Positions 11,956-23,744 of a stretch of 64,000 bases of DNA are shown here, one piece after another. Source of the stretch: Schistosoma haematobium (taxonomy: Eukaryota; Platyhelminthes; Trematoda; Strigeidida; Schistosomatidae); NCBI RefSeq assembly GCF_000699445.3, contig NC_067201.1, positions 21,952,533 to 22,016,532 on the forward strand, written 5' to 3'. Position numbers and translations under genes: made by a program. A model generated the notes under the pieces. The model worked only from the letters and a program-made list of their open reading frames with translations, ran no database searches and was not told where the DNA came from. The stretch's first letter is position 1, and each line of letters starts with the position of its first letter.

Positions 11956-13530
11956 TTACTTACTTCTATTACTCCCAGTGGAGCATAGATCGCCGACCAG
12001 CACTCTCTAATGCACTATGAACTGGGCCTTCTTTTCTAGTTTTATCCTATTGTGGTTCATTCTTTTCTCATGTCTATCTCCATTTCTCAACGTATTGTGT
12101 TATTTGATCTTCCTCTTCTGTTGTGGCTTTGAGGATTCCATGTGAGGGCTTGCCTTGTGACGTGACGTCGTTTGATGCTTTCCTCAATGTGTATCCTATC
12201 CACTTCCAACACTTATTCTTGATTTCCTCCGCTGGAATCTGGTTTGTTCTCTCTCACAGTAGATTGTTGTTAATGGTCTCTCTCCAACGGATCCGAATTA
12301 TTTACGTAGACAACTGTTGATAAACTTGTATCTTCTGTATGATGGCATTTGTATTTCTCCAGGTTTCTGCCCCATACAGTAGAACTGTCTTGACATTTGT
12401 ATTGAAAATCCTGACCTTGGTGTTGGTTGACAGTTGCTTTGAGTTCCAGATGTTCCTCAGTTGTAAATATGCTGTTCTTGCTTTGCCGATCCGCGCCTTC
12501 ACATCTGCATCAGATCCACCCTATTCATCATTGATACTGCCCAAATACGTAAAGGTTTTTACATCTTCCAAATCTCCGTCAATTGTGATTGGATTGGTGC
12601 ATTCTGTGCTGTATCGGAGAATCCTGCTTTTCCCTTTGTGTATATTGAGACCTACTGCTGCTGAGGCTGTAGCTACACTGGTCGTCTTCAGCATTTGTTG
12701 TTACGTTTGCAATTGGAGGGCCAGATCATCTGCGAAGTCTAGATCGTCCAACTGCATCCTAGATGTCCACTGTATCCCGTGTTGCCCTTCAGATGTTGAC
12801 GTCTTCATGATCCAGTCGATCATCAGGAGAAAGAGAAAGTGTGGTAGTAAGCAACCTTACCTGACACCGGTCTTTACTTCGAACAACTTTGTCAAATCTG
12901 CTCCATGCACGATTTTGCAGTGTAATCCATCATATGAATTCTGTATGATATTGACTATCTTCTGAAGCACGCCGTAGTGTCGAAGAAGCTTCCATAATGT
13001 TGTTCTTTCCACGCTATCAAATGCTTTTTCGTAGTCAATGAAGTTGATGTTGATTGTTCCACAGTGATCCGTAGTGTTGCGATTTGGTCTGTACACGATC
13101 AATCCTTACGGAATTTAGCTTGTTGATCTCGAAGTTGGGCGTCTACGGAGTCCTTCATTCTGCTTAAAAATACCCTGTTGAAGACTTTTCCTTGTATTGA
13201 GAGAAGAGTAATGGCCTTGTAGTTCTCACACTTGCTGAGATCGCCTTTCTTTCTTATTTTGACCAGAAGTTCTTCTTTCCAGTCTGTTGGTATTTGTTCT
13301 TTATCCCAAATCTTGTTGAAGAGTATGTGGAGTATCTTTGTAGTTACTGCCACATCTGCTTTCAATGCCTCTGCTGTAATGTTGTCTGGTCTTGCTGCTT
13401 TGCCGCTTTTGATTTGTCTGATCTGTTCAATTGTTGGTGGGCCAACATCGATTGGGAGGTCTGTGGATGCTGCTTCGATGTTGGGTGAGTTCACTGGTGC
13501 TGGTCGATTCAAGAGCATCCCATGTACTTA
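11956..13530 (-). mobile_element. RTE-type LINE fragment (reverse transcriptase)
   Basis: Minus-strand pieces in order: a start near 13518 with SGKAARPDNITAEALK, then KCENYKAITLLS (RT domain 1-2 region), FIDYEKAFDSV (domain 3), TGVR followed by a stop where Gln is expected, the catalytic FADD at 12725-12736, and the C-terminal KARIGKARTAYLQLRNIWNS and LLYGAETWR blocks. It is a pseudogene with frameshifts and at least one in-frame stop. The endonuclease half is missing. The 3' end is a short (ACTT)n-type tail at about 11956-11964. Confidence 0.85.
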
Positions 13531-13544
13531 AATTAATAATTTCT

Positions 13545-13800
13545 CTGGTCGTCAGAAGGGGCATCAGCTTCATGACCTCCGAAGGAACTCGGCTTTCACC
13601 GTGAGGCGTCCTAACTCTTGTCAATGAAGACCTATCTCCCAGGGCAGAGGTTAAATGTTTTGAATTATTTTTTTATGATTAACGTTTTTTTAGTGATTTA
13701 TTTTTTTACGGGATGGGATCGCCAACTACATGTTCAACCCTCCTTTATCAGGGCTTGGGACTGACAGTAGTCCCAGAGGGACTCCAGGCGGATCTTAGTA
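13545..13800. repeat. R250 repeat, copy 1
   Basis: Shares two blocks with 32325-32572: a 'cgaaggaactcggctttca' block and an 'actccaggcgga' end. The short form also occurs at 16990-17118 and 34925-35028. It abuts the truncated 5' end of the RTE fragment. Family not recognised. Confidence 0.7.
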
Positions 13801-13924
13801 AGTGGCATAATATAAGTTCTATGTGAGTAATGTGAAAAGTTCACAATATGAAGATAAATGAATGAGTGATTGTTATAAATTAAGAACCATCAAATACATA
13901 ATTGTAATGGTAAAGTATTCAAAT

Positions 13925-14040
13925 CAATTTCGTGGACGCTCACTGCTAAGGAGTCCATCATTAGGACGAAGTAGCCATCCAGTGCTTCTAAGTTTTCAAT
14001 AGTGGTCCAGCTTAGATTGACTCGTAAATCCAACTGTAAA
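13925..14040 (+). repeat. SINE-B fragment
   Basis: Hammerhead and tail part only; the core is mutated (CTAAGGA) and the GAAA became GAAG. Confidence 0.65.
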
Positions 14041-14067
14041 AAATCAATTTCTATCAGAATAGTGATT

Positions 14068-14505
14068 ACTTGTTACTTACGCCTGTTACCCCTCATGGAG
14101 GAGCAAAGGTTGATCACCAGCATTCTACATCCAACTCTGTACTGGACAATCATTTCCAGTTCTTTCCAGTTGCTATTCATCCTTTTCATGCTTGATTTAA
14201 ATTCTCGACGTTATGTATTATTTGACCTTCATCTTTTTCGTTGCCCTTCAGGATTCTAAGTTAGCGCTCGCTTCGTGATGCAGTTTGATGGTTTCTGCAA
14301 TGTATGTCCAATCCACCTCCATCATCTTTTCCTAATTTCTTCCTCAGTTGGAAACTGGTTTGTTCTCTTCCATAGTCTGTTGCTGATGGTATCCGGCTAA
14401 TAGATGTTGAATATCTTGCGTAGACAACTATTTATAAATACTTGCACCTTTCTGATGATGATTGTGCTAGTTCTCCAAGTTTCAGCTCCATACAATTAAA
14501 AAAGT
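14068..14505 (-). mobile_element. RTE-type LINE 3' fragment
   Basis: Corresponds to the 3' part of the element at 11956-13530 (blocks 'agcaaaggttgatcaccagc', 'ttccagttctttccagttg') and starts with a CTTAC tail remnant. Heavily mutated; no open frame of note. Confidence 0.7.
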
Positions 14506-14559
14506 CGGATAGAGATTACTTATAAATAATCATAACAGTTGTGATTGTATTACTAGTCT

Positions 14560-14700
14560 GAGAGTGGCGTCGTAAATGAGTTTTATTCTGTGATCTGGAT
14601 GGTTTAGTCATATAGTTCAGATCACAAAACTCCATCAAAATGATTCAACTGAGGTACAAATCTTATCCACTATCTCAGAGGCATCTTAATTTTTCTTAAA
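14560..14700. repeat. Hairpin-repeat family, diverged copy
   Basis: Shares 'aactccatcaaaat' and the following 'caaatctt.tccac.atctcag' order with 38515-38745, 27005-27145 and 47990-48140. Contains a short inverted repeat around 'tgatctggatgg'. Confidence 0.5.
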
Positions 14701-14904
14701 TGATTTTCCTACTGAATTATTTTCCAAACTCTTATCAGAATATTCAGTGGAAAAGTGTATTTTTTTAAATACTAAATCTCAATGTTTATACTCACACTAT
14801 TATATGATCTCACTACTGAACAATCCAAACAGAAGTACATTCAAATTAATTATTTAACCAGCTATATACAACGTAGAGGTTTATACAAATTTGTATGGTC
14901 AAAT

Positions 14905-15192
14905 TCCAGCGGAGAAAATCAAGAATAAGTGTTGGAAGTGGATAGGATACACATTGAGGAAAGCATCAAACTACGTCACAAGGCAAACCATCAGATGGAA
15001 TCCTCAATGCAACAGCAGAAGAGGAAGATCAAATAACACAATACGTTGAGAAATGGAGATAGACATGAGAAAAGAATGAACAACAACTGGATAGAACTAG
15101 AAAGGAAGGCCCAGGACAGAGTGGGTTGGAGAATGCTGCTTGACGGTCTATGCTCTATTGGGTGTAACAGGCGTAAGTAAGTAAGTAAGTAA
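14905..15192 (+). mobile_element. RTE-type LINE 3' fragment with (GTAA)n tail
   Basis: Translates to [15 protein letters not shown] and onward with stops, matching the C-terminus of the RTE copies. It ends in a (GTAA)n tail at 15173-15192, the usual simple-repeat 3' end of this clade. It points away from the inverted fragment at 14068-14505. Confidence 0.75.
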
Positions 15193-15284
15193 CTTTTCGT
15201 TACGAGATGTCAATCACTGTCAATTGAATGGTATTTTCATAGTCTTAAATCGTGAATTGACCTTAGCTCTATGACCATTCAGAA

Positions 15285-15400
15285 CCTAGGAGTACTGGAC
15301 AGCTATTTCATCTGAGTATATGACTACCCAGCAGTATGCATCCACTATCTCATATACGGGATTCGAACCCAGGACCTTCGGTCTCCAACCCTAATTAATG
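15285..15400 (-). repeat. SINE-B fragment, inverted
   Basis: Inverted hammerhead and B-box part (GGATTCGAACCC read on the + strand). The core is decayed. It overlaps the edge of the 874-bp inverted repeat arm. Confidence 0.65.
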
Positions 15401-16231
15401 AAGTAATAATAAGCTAAATTTTACTTAAATCTTATTTTATGCTTATGATAACTTGGTCAATGTTCTTTTGAAGGAAGTAATTCTTCATTGTCGAATAAAT
15501 GAATTGATAAAGGTAATAGATAGGCATAAATTGTGTGGCGCGAGACTGATAGGTCCTGGGTTCGAATCTCGCGGGGTGCGGGATCGTGGATGCGCACCGC
15601 TGAAGAGTCCCGTACTAGGAAGAAACGGCCGTCCAGTACTTCCAGGTTTTCCATAGTGGTCTAGCTCCAATTGACTCATGATTTCAGTTGAAAAAAATAA
15701 ATTGTTTGGTTCGAAATGTATATAAATTATAAGTACACCATTTGGTAATGTTGATGATGTAATTGAGTAGACTAAGGTTATTAGAAGAATTATGTGGTTA
15801 TGTATTTGCATAATACATTTCGAACAATCTGATTACACATAATGTAATTGCTATGACATCTTCATATGAAAACTAGAAGGTCAACTAGACCGATTCAAGG
15901 TAAACTGTAACAAAGAAAAATAAAGTACACAGTAACAATGTGGTTACCACTCTGGATAATAAATCAGTATTATCAGGGAAAGTTATAGGTAAGGACTAAT
16001 TGTTTTTGAACATATAAAGGGGGTTTCAGTTTCCGTATGAATAATGCTTCAATAAATCTTAGTATACGTTGTTGAAGGCTTTTGTACTGCACTACAAATG
16101 CTGATTTGATATCAACCTTATGACTAGTGCCGACCAAATGTTTCACAATGAAGGAAGATATCTGTCTATGCTATGATCTTATTTGACCATTGGAATTCAT
16201 TTGTTTCTGCAGCCATTTGGGTATGTGTTCC
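15358..16231 (-). repeat. Left arm of 874-bp near-identical inverted repeat
   Basis: Reverse complement of 41951-42824; by eye only about five differences, all near one end, and the 327-base frame inside is identical. It contains a SINE-B copy (15528-15695 here). The rest looks like the 3' part of a Penelope-like element because in the right arm it directly continues the endonuclease remnant. Open frames inside are repeat sequence, not host genes. Confidence 0.9.
15528..15695 (+). repeat. SINE-B copy nested in the inverted repeat arm
   Basis: B box GGGTTCGAATCTC, hammerhead core CTGAAGA at about 15600, GAAA, and the palindromic stem III ACGGCCGT with GTC cleavage site. The base pair closing stem II next to the core is lost (GGAA where GGAC is expected), so activity is doubtful. 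Confidence 0.8.
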
Positions 16232-16299
16232 GCTACTTAGACATGGGTGGCAGATTTATTCAATAGAATCAATCATATTTGTACTAGCGATACTATTAA

Positions 16300-16690
16300 G
16301 GTGGAGACGAAGCTCTTGACTGATACGTTCATGAATAATGTTTATTCATAGAAATTCATAAACCACTGGAAGGGTTGCAATACGATTAGACGTATAACTC
16401 TTCTAGCACACAAAAGCGAGTTTACATTATGTTACCAATTAGAGGTGACTCAAATGGTCTCATGTTGTAACGAAGACTTAAATTAGCCATCAATAGGACA
16501 TTTGATACAGCCCAATTTGTCATTATTGAAAAGACAGGGTCTATGTTTCACGAAAATCAGCACGTACGGGATTGCGTCATATCCTATTGTGTCTATCTAT
16601 TTACATGTATGTTCAGAAACAGCTACATAGGGAGGAGCAACTGTGATCTTCAAGTAAACGTGGCGGAAATTTTCTCTTGTTACATTCATA
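16300..16690 (+). mobile_element. Penelope-like element fragment, GIY-YIG endonuclease remnant
   Basis: Encodes [18 protein letters not shown] followed by SYIGRSNCDLQVNVAEIF, which resembles the Cys-containing GIY-YIG endonuclease of Penelope-like retroelements (YLFTC...YIGRT...R..EH). About 90% like 41605-41940, in the same orientation. The reading frame is decayed. Because the neighbouring arm 15358-16231 is inverted relative to it, this locus looks like a 5'-inverted insertion. Confidence 0.65.
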
Positions 16691-16824
16691 TTAACAATGT
16701 TAACTGGAAGGAGGTTGATAATGTAGTCAAGTTATATTTTTTATCTTATACCATCATTCATATTCAGATTATTTGAATTCCATTTTATGTGAAGTATTTC
16801 TAATGTGAGAAATTATTTCCACTG

Positions 16825-17365
16825 CTTATAATGCTTGTGAATTAAAGTAATATCGAGACAATCCGCATAGAATGTACATATACCAATAATAGAGAGACTG
16901 ATCAGTTGCAGTCTTAAACATCAATTGAGGTGGATTGTGTGGTTAGGCCCCAATGCCACTACACTACTCTCCCACCAGAATCAACGTGATGTTGCTAGCA
17001 TTTTTTTTTTAGCGATTTCGTTTTCTTCAGGATGAAGTCGCTAACCTCATGCTGAACCCTCCTCCTTTACCTGGGCTTGAGACTGGCAGTAACTCTAGAA
17101 GAGCCACAGGCGGAGTTCTAAACATCAATGGGAAGATTCAAACAAACAATACCAAATGATTTTAAACTTGACCACATTGCATAAGTAAGTAGTTATCAGG
17201 ACTCAATAGCTAAGTGGATAGTGTGATGATGTTTGAAGCGAACGGTACTGGATTCGAGTCACGGAGTAAACACCAACTTTGAGATGTAGGTACATCCAGC
17301 CCATGTGTCTCAAACAGAATGAAACATGCGTCCTGGATTCCACTGCTAGTTACCAACCATCTTTA
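16825..17365 (+). repeat. SINE-A (Smalpha-like) copy and flanking unit
   Basis: Includes the SINE-A 3' body (16825-16930), an R250 insertion (16990-17118), the second body part (to 17190), a tRNA-like head with A-box-like TAGCTAAGTGG and B box GGATTCGAGTC, and a hammerhead position at 17280-17350. The core is decayed (CTGA lost) but the 'gcgtcctggattccactgc' product side is intact. Confidence 0.75.
16990..17118. repeat. R250 repeat, short copy
   Basis: 3' part of R250 ('cgctaacctcatgctgaac' ... 'cacaggcggagtt') inserted within SINE-A sequence. Confidence 0.65.
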
Positions 17366-17674
17366 CTTAATATAAATGAACGTTTAATTGAAATTTGTTG
17401 AAATATTGTGCACAAATGGTGCTGAGAATTCTTCTCTATACAAGATTCATGATATTAAATAAAGCTCTTACGATGATTATTATTTTTAACCTGTCACTCA
17501 ACTACACACGTCATTATCGGGATAAATTGTAAACATTACTATTCGTTATATCTCTATATAATATATGGCTGTAACAACCAACTGTTAATATAGTGTGCTC
17601 AATAACTGAATTGGATCCTAGATCATAACCCTAATGTAAATTAAATTGGCAATGAGGCTATAACCGCAAGAGGG

Positions 17675-17930
17675 TTTTGTGGATATTATAGTAAGTTTAA
17701 TAGTTGAATTCATGAGCCGATTGAAGCTAGACCACCATGAAAATCCTAGAAGTACTGGATGACCTTTTTGTTTTAGTATAATACTCCACGATCATACCCC
17801 GCGAGATTTGAACCTAGGACCTATCGATCTCCTACACGAACGCTTAACTTCTACATCACTGAGTCAACCGCCATCCAACAATGTTAGTGTCTAACTTTAA
17901 CCAATTCATGAAATTGCACAACCGTCCACC
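17675..17930 (-). repeat. SINE-B copy, inverted
   Basis: Tail, B box (GATTTGAACC on the + strand) and A-box region are present; the ribozyme segment is partly deleted. Confidence 0.7.
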
Positions 17931-18277
17931 ATTGTCTTCAACGAGTTACTATCTCACAACAAACCTAGTTGAATTCTATTAGTCACTGTTTATCAATAGA
18001 CCTCCAGGATATATTCACAAAACCCTTTTCTGATTAAAATATATATATATATATATCTGTTTGTTTATTTTCTCTTTTAGCGACAAACTTGAACGGAAGT
18101 TGTCAATCTGTAGATTTAGTTAATTATGCCAATGTGTAATTTTGTTTAAACAGCCTTCACTTCCTGACTGGTAAATGGTATAGTGTTTTTATTATTGTCT
18201 TTGTGATAGATCAATACCATTTCATGATTGCTGAACGTTAAGAAAAACAAAAACACAAAATATTGATTGATATCAGA

Positions 18278-18455
18278 TAGGTTTTTGTGGAGATTGTAGT
18301 ATTTTCAATGGTTAAGATCAAGAGTCAATTGAAGCTAGACCACCATGGAAAACCTGGAAGCACTGGACGACCGTTTCGTCCTATTTTGGGACTCCTCAGC
18401 AGTGCGCATTCACGACCTAGCCCCCTGCGAGATTCGAACCCAGGACGTACTGATT
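18278..18455 (-). repeat. SINE-B copy, inverted, with intact ribozyme
   Basis: Tail to B box on the minus strand; holds the best-preserved SINE-B hammerhead of the window (18358-18408). Truncated after the B box. Confidence 0.8.
18358..18408 (-). ncRNA. Hammerhead ribozyme, SINE-B type
   Basis: On the minus strand: stem I strand GCACTG, core CTGAGGA, stem II GTCC/GGAC with a 7-nt loop, GAAA, stem III ACGG/TCGT, cleavage triplet GTC, then CAGTGC closing stem I. All invariant positions are present. Predicted cut is between 18366 and 18365. Stem III has no loop nucleotides, so activity probably needs a dimer or an extended form. Confidence 0.75.
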
Positions 18456-18724
18456 ACTGTGTAAGAAATTATCATTATTACTACTTGTTTTTATCACTTA
18501 ACTTACATTATGATTGGCTAACAACTGGATGACATTTCCCAAGGTCATCTTACTTTTTTTTTTCAACACTGACATATCATTACACATTGACTAGTGACCT
18601 CATGGAAACTTGATCTTAATTATTCAATAAGAACTTTGAATGAGACAGATATAACATTAATTATTATTTAGTGATCAATTAACTTTAAAGTTACAATCCT
18701 TCAAGATAACCAATGTGAAGTAAT

Positions 18725-18835
18725 AGTTGAATTCATGAGACAATTAAAGCTATATAACCATGGAAAAAATGAAAGTACTGGATGACCGCTTCGTTCTAGT
18801 ATAGAAATCGTCAGCAGTGTGGCATCCAGTAATGA
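18725..18835 (-). repeat. SINE-B fragment, inverted
   Basis: Decayed tail and hammerhead part. Confidence 0.6.
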
Positions 18836-18930
18836 TTAACTCCTAGAAGTAATTTTTAAAGACTCTACATTTTATCAGCATGTTCGTTAAACAGAACTAT
18901 GTTATCTGTGTATTATAAGTTGATAAACTA

Positions 18931-19701
18931 TATATTCTTAGATAATTTTGATTTTGATTAGTACCCTGAAGAAGTTCAGACAAAGTTGCTGGACGAGAAG
19001 TTAGAAACATTCAAATTTTAATTTTCATAAATCTGTTTTCAGTTTTATCAAAGTATACTACTTACTACTATGAAAGTAGTATAATATTATGCACAAAAAC
19101 ATCATTTGTAGTTCCAACCTCTGAAGACATTATTGAATGTTCAATGTTTGTTATGTAAACACTTTTTTTTGTAAAACAAATCATTGTGCCAATTTCATTC
19201 AAACATATATGAACGATTTTCTGTTTTCACTAGTCCTAACGACAAAAAACGAAACGAGTGTGCATTACATTTATTCATTTAGACGTAGTTGTAATAACAT
19301 ACATAAGGTGTATTATCGAGCCTATCGAATAAGTTTGAATACATGTAAAGCACTGGTTTATGTTTTTGGGAGCAGACCAAATATGTCTTACTGATTATTT
19401 GTGAACAGAACGAATCCTGTATCTAAGGTATCTTATTGACCCCCTATAACCAAGCAAAATAAATATGCGCTTTTGGGTTGAGAGAAATGTCGGAAAGGGT
19501 TTTGTGGATATTATAGTAATTTGATTAGCTGAGATTTATGAGTGAATTGAAGCTAGACCACCATGAAAAGCCTGGAATCACTGGACAGGATTGTGGATGT
19601 ATACTGCTGAGTAGTTTCATACACTAAGACGAAACGGTCATCCAGTAATTCCAGGTTTTCCGTGGTTGTCTCGCTTCAATTAACTCATGATCTCAACTAT
19701 T
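18931..19701. repeat. Right arm of a long inverted repeat
   Basis: Inverted counterpart of 11113-11901 and ends in the same SINE-B palindrome (19500-19701). The 85-residue frame at 19137-19394 lies wholly inside the arm and has no recognisable domain. Confidence 0.75.
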
Positions 19702-20550
19702 GAAATTATTTACATTTCTTATTTAATTTATTTCTCTTTTTATTTTTTCCTTTATTTCATTGATAAGAAATCAACAACAAATACGAAACAGAAAAGAAAA
19801 TTTGAAAGATTCCGGAAATTTCACATTTTCGATCTATTCCTCCTGAAACTCCTCTTCTCTCTCTCTCTCTCTCCATCTGTCTGTCTCTCTCTCTATCTAT
19901 CTGTCTGTCTGTCGATCTGTTTGTCTATCTCTCTCTCCCAATACCACTCGTTGATATATATATATATACACTTACATATGTCAACTAAGTAATGATTACA
20001 AGAAAAAGACATTTCTACCATTATTAAACATGTACCTTGTCAAATGAATTATAAAAGGCTGTGTTAATATTAGGATATCTGTTTCCTATTATTATTATTA
20101 GTAGTAGAAGTATTATTGTATGAACCATCCTATATCATTTAAATTAGAACATAATTAAGCAACAATCATAACAACTAATCAACCAACCTAACCAATCACC
20201 CAACCACCCACCCACTCACCTACCTACCTACCAATACCATTTAACTAAAGGTTTACTGTTTCTTTGTTGTTTTTTTTTTGGTGTTTTTTAAGGGTGGGGG
20301 ATCTAAATTTTAAAAACATTACGTAAACATTGAATGGAAACGTTTGTTTGTTTGTTTTCATTCCCATCATTGTCATAGTACATAATTCATTTAAAAGAAA
20401 GAAAAAAAGAAGAAAAAAAAGAAACTACACAACTTTTAATCGTTTTAAACGGAATCCATTTAATATTATTGAATGTTATTTCCGTCAGTTAAAAAAAAAT
20501 ACATGGAAATTATATTGCGGGTATATATATATATATATATATATATAGGG

Positions 20551-20581
<31 letters not shown>

Positions 20582-21002
20582 TTCATGTATGAGGGGAAAC
20601 ACAGAGAAACGAGATTATTATGATTATTACAACAGAGGAAATAATTGTTTCAATGTCAATATTATATCCTGTTCTAGTCAAATGACATTTAGTTATGTCG
20701 TTTAAATAGTTGTCCTTGTTATTATTGTTGTTCTTACTTGATTTGGGGGTAATTTTTTTCTCTTTCCTTATTCGACTTTGTTTTCTTTCTTTTTTCTTTT
20801 CTTCTTTCAAATTTCAAGCCTAATTTTAGAATGATATAGCATAAAACACAATCATTTTTCTTTCTTAAATTGTACATATATCCTTTTCATCTTTAATAGT
20901 GATGTATTGTATAGTCATATAAATTAAGTCATAACTTGAAACTGTTGATCAATATCATATTGGTCAAAGTTAGTAATCAAAATACTAATTACTATTAGAA
21001 GG
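19702..21002. other. Repeat-poor stretch with microsatellites
   Basis: No gene supported. CT/GT-rich tract at 19856-19940, a CCTA/CACC-rich tract near 20200-20232, and (TA)n followed by (GA)n at 20522-20580. Frames here translate the microsatellites. Confidence 0.5.
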
Positions 21003-21475
21003 GGTTTTTCTAGTCCCCAAATGCCGTGGAGTGGGCCCGCCCTCTCTCTCTCTCTCTCTCGAAATGCTCTCACACGGCCACACGTATACAGCCACTGCCA
21101 GGGAAGTCCGACTCATTACCTTCTCGTGGCGCGGGTGTTGTTTACGAAAATGAGAGGACGAAAAGCGAATGTCCGGCGCTTTAACCGGATCGCAAATCAA
21201 TGGTGCACATGGGCTCCAGTATCGTGCGGGAACAAATGGCGTATGAATCAACCGTTGGTCACCGGCTACCATGGGACTGCATCTCCTTACGATGCTCTAC
21301 TGCCTTGTGGGTCAGACCTTTAGGTCAAAGGCTCAGGGTGTGGTCCCCTAATAAAACCACCTGCTTCGATCTGGACACCTGGGCAGTATCACAGCCCACA
21401 CATACAAATATGGTATGGTGCATATATATTTGGTGCCCTCTTCTAACAATATTTATGTGTTGAAATAATAATAAA
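21003..21475 (+). repeat. R480 copy 4
   Basis: Nearly complete: 5' CCCCAAATGCC, a (CT)n tract at 21041-21060, the body, and the tail reading 'ttatgtgttgaaataataataaa'. Frames of 95-100 residues on both strands are repeat-derived. Confidence 0.85.
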
Positions 21476-21735
21476 TTTTGTAGAGATTGTAATCATTTCA
21501 ATAGTTGAGATCATGAGTTAATTGAAGATAGACCACAATGGAAAATCTGAAGACACTGGGCGGTTATTTCGTACACGAAACTGATAGGTCTTGAGTTTGA
21601 ATCTCACGAGGCAGAATCATGGATGCGCACTGCTAAGGAGGAATCCCACAATAGGAAGAAACGATCATCCAGTTCTTTTAGATTTTTCATGATTGTCTAG
21701 CTTCAACTGACTCATGATCTCAATTACTGAAAGTT
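21475..21735. repeat. SINE-B head-to-head composite
   Basis: Minus-strand tail (21475-21575) fused to a plus-strand B box, ribozyme position and tail (21576-21735). The ribozyme core reads CTAAGGA with an insertion, so it is inactive by inspection. Confidence 0.7.
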
Positions 21736-22174
21736 CTAATTCTTTCTATATTGTGGTATTTTTGAATTTGATGAATTACACTTTTGACCTACACCGTTAA
21801 CCTTGAGATCAAGTCAGTTAAGTTTTTATTGCTTCGCTATTCTCAAGTGTTTCTTTGAACGTAAATAGATGTTAACAGCCAGCTTCTATAATCAATTTGA
21901 AGTAATTTGTCGACCACACATTAACGACGATATAAATGGAATACAATGAAGTAATAGATTGGTATTAAACTAACAGTATTTTATGTAAGATACAATACAA
22001 AGCGATAGGTTGTGTGATTTATGTAGTTCATAATTAATGAACGTAGAAGATGGTTGCAAAATTTTAACCTTTCCGATGCTCATTATGTTATAGTAAATTA
22101 GTTTTAAAATGATAATTACAATGGGTAAGATATATGTTTACGTATACGGAACTTCCAATATCTGGGGGGGGGGA

Positions 22175-22690
22175 GAACTAGGAGATACAATGAACACCTA
22201 GGATACAGCTGGACGATCTAGACTTTGCAGATGATCTGACTCTTCTATCACACACGTAACAACAAATGCAGGAGAACACGACCAGTGTAACAGCAGCCTC
22301 AGCAGCAGTAGGTCTCAACATAAACAAAATGAAACGCAAGATTCTCCAATACAACACAACATGTATCAATCAAATCACAATTGACGGAGAAGGTTTAGTA
22401 GATGTAAAAACCTTTACATATTTGAGCAGGATCATTGATGAACATGGTAGGTCTGATGCAGATGTGAAAGCACGGATCGGTAAAGCAAGAGCAGCATATC
22501 TACAATTGAAGAACATCTGGAACTCAAAACAACTCTGTCAACCAACACCAAGGTCAAGATTTTCAATATAAATGTCAGGACAGTTCTACTGTATGGAACG
22601 TAAACTTGGAGAACTACGAAAGCCATCATCCAGAAGATACAAGTGTTTATTAACAGTTGTCTACGCAAAATACTTCGGATCCGTTTCTTA
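22175..22690 (+). mobile_element. RTE-type LINE fragment
   Basis: Starts just before the catalytic LDDLDFADDLTLLSHT block (FADD about 22221-22235) and continues through FTYL, GRSDADVKARIGKARAAYLQL and NIWNSKQL before frameshifting. Truncated at both ends. The G run just upstream (22165-22173) marks the junction. Confidence 0.85.
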
Positions 22691-23186
22691 CACTAAGCAA
22701 AAAAATTACATTAGTTTCAGCATTGTTTTCTCTCAAGAATGAACAATCAGGCTTGACTAAAGGGATTTTTTGTAATATTTATACACATCATCACTCGGTC
22801 AGTTCATACTGGTGGATTCTGTGAAACTATTAGAGGTGGTTAACCAATTTTACATATCATTGGAAGACAATTTATATCAGTAACTGACAGGACCTAAAGA
22901 ATAATTGAAATCCAAGAGGCACTAGGCACCTGTTTCTTTCTACTAAATATTCAAATTCATGCCTTTCAAGGTCCATAGAAAGAGTGTTATTTTTAGGCCA
23001 CTGAAATAGTGTTCAGTGGTTTATATTTTAAACTTCAGCCAAATCGTGATATTTCATGACCGTAACCTCTAAAATATGACATGGATGAATCGATAGTTGC
23101 TGTGGCTTTTCATTTAAACTGCGAATAGGCCCAAACAACTAAAGAATCAGATACTAAGACTTGGATCCTATTAAACTACAGTTTAT

Positions 23187-23740
23187 TATTATTGTATTTG
23201 AACACATAAACATTGGCACACGAGGGCACTAAGTACATATGCGCCATACGCTAACAATGCGGCCAGTAGCAGTTATCATTGATATGTGTAAGGATTGTGG
23301 TACTGCCTGTGTGCGCAAACTGAAACAGGTGATTTTCTTAGGAGACCACACCCGGAGCCTTCGATCTGAAGATCTAATTCACAATGCAGTCGAGCAACTT
23401 CAGAAGATGCAGTTTTATGGAAGCCGGTCACTAACAATAGGTTCATACGGCTTTTGATCCCATGAGATCCTGGAGCCCATGTACACCATTGGTTTGGAAT
23501 TAGAGTTTTCTAACTCTCTTAGATGGATCCTCCGTACTCAACAATCCGGTTAAGGAGTCGGACATTCGCTTTTCGTCCTCTCAATTTCATAAACAGCACC
23601 ACCACGGCGTCAAGGCAGCGAGTAGGACTTCTCTGACAGTGGCTGTATACACGTGACCATATGAAAGTATTTCGAGAGGCAGAGTTGACTCTGCTTACTC
23701 TCAGCCGTACCCAGGCAATCGGGGACACATAATATAGGGA
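23187..23740 (-). repeat. R480 copy 5
   Basis: Inverted copy with an A-rich tail at the left and 5' end near 23735. The body is complete but diverged. Confidence 0.8.
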
Positions 23741-23744
23741 CTCG

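Noticed and set aside
12123..13531. + strand frames of 65-208 residues
   Set aside because: Shadows of the minus-strand RTE reverse transcriptase fragment.
15485..15811. 108-residue frame identical to one at 42371-42697
   Set aside because: Identity reflects the 874-bp inverted repeat; half of it is SINE-B read on one strand, so it is not evidence of a conserved protein.
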